A program made the translations under genes and the position numbers. The notes below the pieces were generated by a model that worked only from the letters and a program-made list of their open reading frames with translations, had not been told where the DNA came from and searched no databases. Below, one piece after another: positions 57,591 through 64,000 of a DNA stretch of 64,000 nucleotides. Numbering within the stretch: position 1 is the stretch's first letter; the number at the start of each line of letters is the position of its first letter. The stretch spans positions 1 to 64,000 of the forward strand of contig JAJRXC010000058.1 in the NCBI GenBank assembly GCA_024276495.1, read 5' to 3'. This stretch comes from Actinomycetes bacterium. GTDB lineage: Bacteria; Actinomycetota; Acidimicrobiia; Acidimicrobiales; Aldehydirespiratoraceae.

Positions 57591-58440
57591 CGGCGGTGGT
57601 CTGTCGCTCAACGTCGGCAAACCCGGTCTGCTGAGAGGTCGCCGCTGGCCGACCCACGTCTTGATCTGGGGCTCGATGCTGATCATCTTGTTCCCCCTGG
57701 CCTACGCGGCGCTCGTCTCGACGCAGACCAATGCGGAGGTGTTCCGCTTCCAGTTGACCCCCGGATCCGGGCTCGGCAAGCACTTCGACCAGGTCTGGAA
57801 CGATCGCAACCTCGGCCGGCTCATGTGGAACTCCTTCGTCCAGGCGTTCTTGATCACCGGGGCCAAGACGGTCCTGTCGCTCCTCGCCGGGCTGGCGTTC
57901 GTCTACTTCAGCTTCCGGGGCAAGTGGCTGGTGTTCTTCTTCGTGCTGATCACGCTGATGATGCCGACCGAGGTGATGATCCTCGCCTTGTTCCGGATCG
58001 TCGCCGATCTCGGGTGGCGCAACTCGATGGCCGGGCTGGTCGTGCCCTTCGCGGCGTCGGCCACCGGCGCGTTCTTGTTCCGCCAACACTTCGCGAACCT
58101 GCCGCGGGATCTGTCCGAGGCCTCGCAGATCGACGGCGCCACGCCCCTGCAGTTCCTGTTCAAGATCCTGATCCCGTTGTCGTGGAACGTCATCGGGGCG
58201 CTCGCGGTGATCCAGTTCGTGTTCGTCTGGAACATGTACCTGTGGCCGGTGTTGATCATCTCCGATCGTGACCAACAAGTCGTGCAGGTCGGTCTCCAGG
58301 GTCTGGCCACCCTCGACACCGGATTGACCTTCGGCCCCTTGATGCTCGCCGCGCTGCTGGTTTCGATTCCGCCCGCGATCGTCTTCATCGCGCTCCAAAA
58401 GCCCTTCATGTCGGGCTTCGCGCTCACCGCCGACAAGTAG
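57577..58440 (+). CDS. ugpE: ABC importer permease, UgpE type
   Basis: A 287-residue inner-membrane permease with six helices. The EAA loop is SEASQIDGATPLQFLFKILIPL, and LIILFPLAYAALVSTQTNAEVF is the first helix plus external loop of UgpE/MalG. It pairs with the preceding permease; the ATPase gene for the transporter is encoded convergently 24 bases downstream. Confidence 0.92.
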   Translation: MAARDGGGLSLNVGKPGLLRGRRWPTHVLIWGSMLIILFPLAYAALVSTQTNAEVFRFQLTPGSGLGKHFDQVWNDRNLGRLMWNSFVQAFLITGAKTVLSLLAGLAFVYFSFRGKWLVFFFVLITLMMPTEVMILALFRIVADLGWRNSMAGLVVPFAASATGAFLFRQHFANLPRDLSEASQIDGATPLQFLFKILIPLSWNVIGALAVIQFVFVWNMYLWPVLIISDRDQQVVQVGLQGLATLDTGLTFGPLMLAALLVSIPPAIVFIALQKPFMSGFALTADK

Positions 58441-58464
58441 GCGGTTCGGCGTTCGGCGTCGGAG

Positions 58465-59640
58465 TCAGTCGATGACGGCCAGGCCGGTGGCCGGGTCGAA
58501 ATAGTGGAAACGTTCGGTGTCGACGGCGGCGTGCACGGTCTGGCCGAGGGCCACGGTCGAGCGGGGGTTGAACCGGGCCACGCAACGAGATGCACCCTCG
58601 CTGGTCTTGACCTCCTCGACGGCGTCGGGGTCGCCGGCATCGGCGGCGGGCGCGTCGATGCCGAAGTGCACCATGATCTCGGCGCCGAGCGACTCGACGA
58701 GGGCAACCGTCGACTGCAACGTCTGATCTGCCGGGTGGTCGGGGCTGAGCGCCGCGTCGTCGATGTCCTCGGGCCGCAGACCCACGGTGATCGACCGGCC
58801 GTCGTAGCCCCGCAGGCCGGGACGAACATCGAGGATCGACGCCGGGACCCGCAGGGTCTGTGAGCCGAGATGGATGGCGATCCCGTCGTCGTCGACGGCG
58901 AGTCTGGCGTCGTAGAGGTTCATCGACGGCGAACCGATGAACGCGGCGACGAAGATGTTCGTGGGGTTGTCGTAGAGGTTCTGGGGCGTGTCGACCTGTT
59001 GCAGGACGCCGTCTTTGATGACGGCGACGCGGTCGCCCATCGTCATCGCCTCGACCTGGTCGTGGGTCACGTAGAAGGTCGTGACGCCCATGTCGCGTTG
59101 CAGGCCGGCGATCTCGGCCCGCATCTGCACCCGGAGCTTGGCGTCGAGGTTGGACAGCGGCTCGTCCATCAAGAAGACGGCGGGGCGGCGCACGATGGCG
59201 CGGCCCATCGCCACCCGCTGACGTTGACCACCCGACAACTGCCCGGGCTTTTTCTCGAGTTGCTCCTCGAGCTCGAGCGTTCTCGCGGCGCTGAGCACCC
59301 GCTCTTTGATCTCGTCCTTCGGAACCTTGGCCAACTTCAGCGCGAAGCCGATGTTCTCGGCGACGGTCATGTGGGGGTACAGGGCGTAGTTCTGGAACAC
59401 CATGGCGATGTCGCGGTCCTTGGGGTGCACGTCGTTCACCACCCGCTCACCGATCCTGAGCGTGCCGCCGGAGATCTCCTCGAGCCCGGCGATCATCCGC
59501 AGCGCCGTCGACTTTCCGCACCCGGACGGGCCGACCAACACCAAGAACTCGCCGTCCTCCAGGGTCAGCGACAGGTCGGTGACCGCCTGAAAGCCGTTCG
59601 GATACACCTTGTTGATGCCATCCAGCATGATCTGAGCCAT
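58465..59640 (-). CDS. ugpC: ABC importer ATPase, UgpC/MalK type
   Basis: A 391-residue ATPase. Walker [11 protein letters not shown] (36-45), signature [15 protein letters not shown], Walker [14 protein letters not shown], and a C-terminal TOBE/OB-fold region (about 240-391) with [10 protein letters not shown], as in MalK/UgpC, which can respond to regulatory proteins. It is transcribed opposite to the other three importer genes, so expression must be coordinated from separate promoters. An insert around residues 310-345 ([20 protein letters not shown]) lengthens the TOBE domain. Confidence 0.93.
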   Translation of the reverse strand: MAQIMLDGINKVYPNGFQAVTDLSLTLEDGEFLVLVGPSGCGKSTALRMIAGLEEISGGTLRIGERVVNDVHPKDRDIAMVFQNYALYPHMTVAENIGFALKLAKVPKDEIKERVLSAARTLELEEQLEKKPGQLSGGQRQRVAMGRAIVRRPAVFLMDEPLSNLDAKLRVQMRAEIAGLQRDMGVTTFYVTHDQVEAMTMGDRVAVIKDGVLQQVDTPQNLYDNPTNIFVAAFIGSPSMNLYDARLAVDDDGIAIHLGSQTLRVPASILDVRPGLRGYDGRSITVGLRPEDIDDAALSPDHPADQTLQSTVALVESLGAEIMVHFGIDAPAADAGDPDAVEEVKTSEGASRCVARFNPRSTVALGQTVHAAVDTERFHYFDPATGLAVID

Positions 59641-59759
59641 TCGGGTCCCCCTGGGAAACGTCGAGAGCAGAACTTACTGCGTCTCGGCCGCTTCGTCAGC
59701 GTCGTGTCGGCGGCGACGATCCTGCCACCGGCGGAATGTGAATTAGTCCTCAGGTTAGC

Positions 59760-59788
59760 TTGAACCGATATTCAGGTGGAGGTAGGGT
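59760..59788 (+). promoter_or_regulatory. promoter of VOC-TetR operon
   Basis: TTGAAC (59760-59765), 17-base spacer, TAGGGT (59783-59788). The dyad TGAA-CCGATA-TTCA (59761-59774) overlaps the -35 region and is a candidate site for the TetR regulator in the same operon. Confidence 0.5.
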
Positions 59789-59821
59789 CGACGACCCGAC
59801 CACACCCAACAGGAGACCAGG

Positions 59822-60370
59822 ATGGCCGAGAGCGATTCGCCCCAGTCCAAGAGCCTTCACCATGTCGCGTACACGACCCGCGACCCCGAGGCGACCTACG
59901 ACTTCTATTCGACGAAGCTCGGCATGCCGCTGCTGCGAACCGAGAACCATGTCAACGGCGACGGCTGGATGCGGCACTTCTTCTTCGACATCGGTGGTGG
60001 CGAGGCGATCGCGTTCTTCGCCCTCGGCGACGTGGGTGAGGATGCCGACTTCAAGACCGAGATATCGACCGGGCTCGGGCTGCCGACGTGGGCCAACCAT
60101 GTCGCCTTCCGCCTCGACACGATCGAGGAGCTCGACGCGATGACGGCTCGGATGCACGAGCACGGCATCGAACACGTGATGCGGATCGATCACGGCTGGT
60201 GCACGTCCATCTACACCCTCGACCCCAACGGCATCATGGTCGAGTTCTGTGTCACCACCGACTCCGCCGAGTTCGACTCGCAGACCCCCGAAGAGGCGCT
60301 GCGGCTGCTGCGCCAACCGGTCGAGGAGTTCGTCGACGTCGTCGACGAATCGGCCGCCGAGCTCGTGTGA
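59822..60370 (+). CDS. VOC-family (glyoxalase/dioxygenase fold) protein
   Basis: A 182-residue protein with two VOC modules: KSLHHVAYTTRDPEATYDFYSTKLG at the start, NHVAFRLDTIEELDAMTARMHEHG in the middle and LDPNGIMVEFCV near the end, with His and Glu as likely metal ligands. Members include glyoxalases, extradiol dioxygenases and epimerases; reaction unknown. First gene of an operon with TetR, hydrolase, kinase and enolase-like genes, overlapping the TetR gene by four bases. Confidence 0.88.
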   Translation: MAESDSPQSKSLHHVAYTTRDPEATYDFYSTKLGMPLLRTENHVNGDGWMRHFFFDIGGGEAIAFFALGDVGEDADFKTEISTGLGLPTWANHVAFRLDTIEELDAMTARMHEHGIEHVMRIDHGWCTSIYTLDPNGIMVEFCVTTDSAEFDSQTPEEALRLLRQPVEEFVDVVDESAAELV

Positions 60371-61023
60371 GTCCCGCGCCGGCCTCCGAGATGCAACCGG
60401 CCGACGGCACGCTGCTGACCGCCCGGGGCTTCCGCAGCCGAGAAGCGCTCCTCGCCGCCGCCCGCCACCTGTTTCGCACGAAGGGCTACGCCAACACCAA
60501 GATCGCCGACATCACCGAGGAGGCCGGACGGGCGCTGGGGTCCTTCTACACCTACTTCGACAACAAGGAAGCGGTGCTCGAGCAGTTGGCGGAGGACTTC
60601 AAGGCCGAGGTCGAGGACCGATTCGCCGAGACCGACCTGAACGCGGGCGAACCCCACGAGGTGGTGCGGGAGTTGTGCGCCATCTACTGGTCCAGCTGCC
60701 GCGACCACTCGGCGGAGCTGGCCGCGATCTTCCAGGCCTCGATGCTCGACGACCACTTTGCCCGGCGCTGGCGAGAGATCCGAGCCGACGCCCGGAACCG
60801 CATCGCCGACGGCATACGGGCCGTCGCCGCCGCCGGACTCGCGACCGATCCCGACCCCGACGTCACCGCGTCGGCGCTCGGCTCGATGCTCGACTACTTC
60901 TGCTACGTGTGGCTGATCGAGGGCGGCGAGGCCGATCGATCGTCGATCTCCGATGACGTCGCCGTCTCGACCATGACCCGGGTGCTGTACCGCACGGTGT
61001 TCGCCGCCCCCGAGCCGAACTGA
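60367..61023 (+). CDS. TetR-family transcriptional regulator
   Basis: A 218-residue regulator. The helix-turn-helix is REALLAAARHLFRTKGYANTK then IADITEEAGRALGSFYTYFDNKEAVL (about 24-70); the remainder is an all-helical ligand/dimerisation domain with a TetR_C-like stretch. GTG 60367 overlaps the VOC stop; ATG 60391 is not in frame. Likely autoregulates the operon via the dyad at 59761-59774. Confidence 0.9.
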   Translation: MSPAPASEMQPADGTLLTARGFRSREALLAAARHLFRTKGYANTKIADITEEAGRALGSFYTYFDNKEAVLEQLAEDFKAEVEDRFAETDLNAGEPHEVVRELCAIYWSSCRDHSAELAAIFQASMLDDHFARRWREIRADARNRIADGIRAVAAAGLATDPDPDVTASALGSMLDYFCYVWLIEGGEADRSSISDDVAVSTMTRVLYRTVFAAPEPN

Positions 61024-61048
61024 GGGACCCGCCGATGAAAGACCGACC

Positions 61049-62167
61049 ATGAACCCCATCGAACGACGCTTCGTGTCGCTCCCCTCGCCCACAGCGGGCC
61101 GCAACGGTGCCGGCTACCTGCCGACGCAGGGCCTCTACCACCACCCGGCCGGACAACAGCCCCGAACCGCGCTGATCGCGACGCACTACAACGTCGATTT
61201 CTCCGAGCACTACATGGCCGACCTCATGGCCGCCCGTGGCTACGGCTTCCTCGGTTGGAACACCCGGTTCCGCGGGGTGGAGCACCACTTCACCCTCGAC
61301 GCCGCCCTGATCGACATCGGTGTCGGCGTGCGTTGGCTGCGCGAAGAGGCCGGGGTCGACAACGTCGTCATCCTCGGGAACTCCGGCGGCGGCTCACTCA
61401 TGGCCGCCTATCAATCGCAGGCCACCGATCCCAACCTGCGGCCCCTGCTCGGCACGCCGGTTGCCGAGGCGGCCGAGCAGCTCCCGGCCTGCGACTTCTA
61501 CGTGTCGACGAACGCCCATCCGGGTCGCCCCGAGGTGCTCACCGACTGGTTCGACCCGTCGGTCACCGACGAGTTCGATCCCGTGTCGGTCGATCCGGCG
61601 CTCGACATGTACAACCCAGAGAACGGCCCGCCCTACTCGGCGGAGTTCATGACCCGGTACCGGGCCGCCCAGGTCGCCCGGAACAACCGCATCACCGACT
61701 GGGCGCTAGAGGAGCTCGAACGGGTCCGGGCGGCCGGGGCGATCGACCGGATGTTCAACCTGCCGCGGGTCTGGGCCGATCCCCGCTATCTCGACGCGGC
61801 GCTCGACCCGAACGACCGTGAGATCGGGGTCTGTTATCTCGGTCCGCCGAAGTTCTTCAACTACAGCCCCTACGGCATCGGTTCGTCGAACACGATCCGC
61901 ACGTGGTTGTCGATGTGGAGCCTCGAGTACTCGCAGTGCCGGGCCGTCCCCCATCTCGAACGGATCACCGTGCCGTCGTTGGTCGTCCAGAGCATGGCCG
62001 ACGCCGGCGTCTTTCCGGTCGACGCCCACACCATCCACGACAACCTCGCCGCCGACGACACGACCCTCGAGTTCGTCGACGGCGACCACTATCTCGAGAC
62101 ACCCGACGACGCCCGGGACGTGGTCGCCGACCTCGTCGCCCGCTGGTTGGCGGCCCGTGGCGTCTGA
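61049..62167 (+). CDS. alpha/beta hydrolase
   Basis: A 372-residue cytoplasmic hydrolase. The nucleophile elbow is VVILGNSGGGSLMAAY (Ser about 112), a later aspartate lies in SMADAGVFPVDAHTIHDNL and the histidine in VDGDHYLETPDDARD, giving the complete triad. Residues 135-300 form a large helical cap. Starts ATG 61049. Substrate unknown; it sits between the TetR and kinase genes of a five-gene operon, suggesting a degradation pathway. Confidence 0.85.
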   Translation: MNPIERRFVSLPSPTAGRNGAGYLPTQGLYHHPAGQQPRTALIATHYNVDFSEHYMADLMAARGYGFLGWNTRFRGVEHHFTLDAALIDIGVGVRWLREEAGVDNVVILGNSGGGSLMAAYQSQATDPNLRPLLGTPVAEAAEQLPACDFYVSTNAHPGRPEVLTDWFDPSVTDEFDPVSVDPALDMYNPENGPPYSAEFMTRYRAAQVARNNRITDWALEELERVRAAGAIDRMFNLPRVWADPRYLDAALDPNDREIGVCYLGPPKFFNYSPYGIGSSNTIRTWLSMWSLEYSQCRAVPHLERITVPSLVVQSMADAGVFPVDAHTIHDNLAADDTTLEFVDGDHYLETPDDARDVVADLVARWLAARGV

Positions 62168-63155
62168 TCCGCCCGTCGATGCCCTGGTGCGGTCGGGACT
62201 GCTCGATGCCGCCGGGTCGGCAGACTGGACGCCACTCCCCGGCGGCGTCTCGTCCGACATCTGGCGGGTGGACCTGCCCGATCGGGCCGTGTGTGTGAAA
62301 CGGGCGCGGCCGCGGCTCGACGTCGCGGGCGAGTGGCACGCGCCGGTCGAGCGCAACGACACCGAGGTCGCGTGGCTCGACGTCGTCGCCGTGATCGATC
62401 CGGGATTCGTTCCGCGGGTGATCGGTCATGTCCCCGAGCTCCACCTCTTCGTCATGGAGCATCTCGAACCCGCCCGATACCCGGTCTGGAAGGATCAACT
62501 GGCGGCCGGGAACGTCGACCTCTCCTTCGCCGGCGCGGTGGGCGCCCGGCTCGGCGCCGTCCACGCGGCGACCGCCGGTCGGGCCGACGTGGCGACTCGT
62601 TTCGCGACCGACGACCTGTTCGACGCGCTGCGGCTCGATCCCTACTTCGACGCGACGGCACTCGCCCACCCCGACCGGGCCGACCGACTCGCCGCGCTGC
62701 GGACGCGTACGGCCGACACCCATCTCGCTCTGGTCCACGGCGACGTCAGCCCCAAGAACCTGCTGGCCGGACCCGACGGTCCGGTGCTGCTCGACGCCGA
62801 GTGCGCGTGGTTCGGCGATCCCGCCTTCGACGTCGCGTTCTGTCTGACCCACCTGCTGCTCAAGTGCCGCTGGGTTCCGGCCGCCCGCCGGGCGTTGAGG
62901 GACAGCTTCGACACGTTCTGCGCCGCCCACTTCGGTCGGGTCGACTGGGAGCCTGTCGCCGCGTTCGAAGCCCGGGTCGCGACCCTGATCCCGGCGCTGC
63001 TCCTCGCTCGGGTCGACGGGTTGTCGCCGGTGGAATACCTGACCGCGGGGTCCGACCGAGACGCCGGGCGGCGCGTGAGCCGCGAGCTGCTGGCCCATCC
63101 GAGCGACTCCGTGACCGCGGTTCGCGACGCCTGGCACACGAGCCTCGTCCCATGA
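62157..63155 (+). CDS. APH-fold phosphotransferase (sugar/amino-alcohol kinase-like)
   Basis: A 332-residue kinase. LPGGVSSDIWRVDLPDRAVCVKRA is the nucleotide loop and beta3 lysine, LALVHGDVSPKNLLAGPDGPVLLDAECAWFGDPAFDVAF contains the catalytic HGD and the DxE metal motif. Related to aminoglycoside/methylthioribose kinases. GTG 62157 overlaps the hydrolase by 11 bases and the gene overlaps the enolase-like one by four, so a phosphorylated intermediate may be passed to that enzyme. Confidence 0.85.
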   Translation: MASDPPVDALVRSGLLDAAGSADWTPLPGGVSSDIWRVDLPDRAVCVKRARPRLDVAGEWHAPVERNDTEVAWLDVVAVIDPGFVPRVIGHVPELHLFVMEHLEPARYPVWKDQLAAGNVDLSFAGAVGARLGAVHAATAGRADVATRFATDDLFDALRLDPYFDATALAHPDRADRLAALRTRTADTHLALVHGDVSPKNLLAGPDGPVLLDAECAWFGDPAFDVAFCLTHLLLKCRWVPAARRALRDSFDTFCAAHFGRVDWEPVAAFEARVATLIPALLLARVDGLSPVEYLTAGSDRDAGRRVSRELLAHPSDSVTAVRDAWHTSLVP

Positions 63156-64000
63156 GAGACGCCCGCGTCGTCTCGGTCCACGGACGTCGTGTGTGGGACT
63201 CCCGTGGCCGGCCGACCGTCGAGGTCGAAGTGACCCTCGCCGACGGTCGTGCCGGTCGTGCCATCGCGCCGGCGGGCGCATCGACCGGCCGCGGCGAGGC
63301 CGTGGACCGACGGGACGGAGGGCCGACGCTCGGTGGCCGGGACGTGCAGGGCGCGGTTGCGTCGGTCGACGCGGAGATCGGTCCGTGCCTCGTCGGCCGC
63401 GAGGCCGCGGACCAGGCCGGGATCGACGCCGCGTTGATCGAGCTCGACGGGCGACCCGACAAGAGCCGCCTCGGTGGCAACGCGATCGTCGCGACATCGA
63501 TGGCGGTGGCCCACGCCGCGGCCGGACCAGGACCGCTGTGGCAACACCTGCGCGACGACGACGGACCCGTTCGCCTGCCCCTGCCCGAGATCCAGATCTT
63601 CGGCGGCGGTGCGCACGCCGGTCGCCGCGTCGATTTCCAGGACTTCATGGTCGTCCCCATCGGCGCCCCGGACTACACGACCGCGCTGGTTTGGGTTGCG
63701 GAGGTGCATCTCGCGGCCGGTCGCCTCCTCGCCGATCAGGGCCTCCTCCAGGGGTTCGCCGACGAGGGCGGCTATTGGCCGGCGTTCACCGACAACGAGC
63801 AGGCCGTGGAGATGGTCGTGCGATCCATCGACGCCGCCGGCTTCACCGCCGGGGTCGAGGTGGCGGTCTCGCTCGACATCGCCGCCAGCCAGTTCCACGC
63901 GGATGGCCGCTACCACCTGGCCAGCGAAGGGCGTGCGCTCGACCCGGACGGGTTCAGCGCGCTCCTGCTCGGCCTGCTCGAACGGTATCCGATCGTCATG
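63152..64000 (+). CDS. enolase-superfamily paralogue (3' end outside window)
   Basis: The first 283 residues of an enolase-like protein. VHGRRVWDSRGRPTVEVEVTL and APAGASTGRGEAV are the N-terminal domain with the mobile catalytic loop; GGNAIVATSMAVAHAAA, QIFGGGAHAGRRVDFQDFMVVPIGAP, GFADEGGYWPAFTDNEQAVE (catalytic Glu) and VSLDIAASQFH (metal Asp) follow in enolase order. Several positions differ from housekeeping enolase (NIINGGAHA is QIFGGGAHA, DEGGFAP is DEGGYWP), so substrate specificity may be changed. Located in an operon with a kinase and hydrolase. Confidence 0.88.
   Translation, partial: MRDARVVSVHGRRVWDSRGRPTVEVEVTLADGRAGRAIAPAGASTGRGEAVDRRDGGPTLGGRDVQGAVASVDAEIGPCLVGREAADQAGIDAALIELDGRPDKSRLGGNAIVATSMAVAHAAAGPGPLWQHLRDDDGPVRLPLPEIQIFGGGAHAGRRVDFQDFMVVPIGAPDYTTALVWVAEVHLAAGRLLADQGLLQGFADEGGYWPAFTDNEQAVEMVVRSIDAAGFTAGVEVAVSLDIAASQFHADGRYHLASEGRALDPDGFSALLLGLLERYPIVM

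Overview
The window is about 64 kb of GC-rich, gene-dense chromosome with short intergenic gaps, many 4-nt stop/start overlaps (ATGA, GTGA), frequent GTG starts and several apparently leaderless promoters (TAGGCT or TAGGGT 6-7 nt before the start codon). Gene content (LLM-class F420-type oxidoreductase, MpaB/DUF2236 oxygenase-like protein, b6-type split cytochrome b, CsoR-like copper operators) points to a high-GC actinobacterium, perhaps Acidimicrobiia; that placement is inference. No tRNA, rRNA, CRISPR array, insertion sequence or phage gene was seen.

Layout. 1-2.9 kb: an ABC-2 exporter (two permeases, one cut by the window edge, plus ATPase) divergent from an HxlR regulator, with two inverted repeats between them. 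3-9.4 kb: MpaB-like protein, a tiny Cys-rich protein, a GH15 enzyme, a two-component system and a convergent HExxH lipoprotein. 9.5-16 kb: LLM oxidoreductase, a DadA-like FAD oxidase, then a minus-strand operon of response regulator, histidine kinase, ferric-reductase-like membrane protein, FMN-binding protein and ApbE, which reads as a self-contained flavinylated electron-transfer cassette. 16-21.5 kb: Kup potassium transporter, an esterase lipoprotein, an amino-acid permease and MtfA-like peptidase. 21.5-24.5 kb: a large copper ATPase with fused cupredoxin-like, HMA and YHS domains behind a promoter with a CsoR-like operator.

24.6-44.2 kb is dominated by respiration. A six-gene operon encodes a small membrane protein, an FeS-flavoprotein of the GltD type with two 4Fe-4S motifs, cytochrome b6, subunit IV, a Rieske protein and a diheme cytochrome c. 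After a permease, a methyltransferase, a glutamate-type dehydrogenase, a CcdA-like protein and a cyclopropane synthase comes a complex I-like cluster (nuoA, a cysteine-free NuoB/NuoD-like protein, nuoH, J, K, L, M, N). It has the complete proton-pumping arm but no recognisable redox arm; a lone NuoF-like gene lies 5.6 kb further on. The CcdA-like gene carries an in-frame UGA exactly at its second redox cysteine, followed by a hairpin whose GGUCU occupies the same position after UGA as in the E. coli fdhF SECIS; I read it as a candidate selenoprotein, and it is the most exciting item here.

44-64 kb: a frameshifted EamA transporter, a MerR/thioredoxin-like divergent pair sharing a near-perfect palindrome, a zinc alcohol dehydrogenase, an FAD oxidoreductase with a Cys-rich tail and a CsoR-like operator, a glycerophosphodiesterase lipoprotein, the NuoF-like protein, then a Ugp-type ABC transporter (binding protein, two permeases, convergent ATPase) next to a choline-kinase-like enzyme and a dimethylglycine/sarcosine dehydrogenase-like flavoprotein. 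Together these suggest uptake and use of glycerophosphodiesters such as glycerophosphocholine. The right end is a VOC-TetR-hydrolase-kinase-enolase paralogue operon that leaves the window. The only gene-free stretch above 300 bases (33822-34232) holds a chimeric gene remnant.
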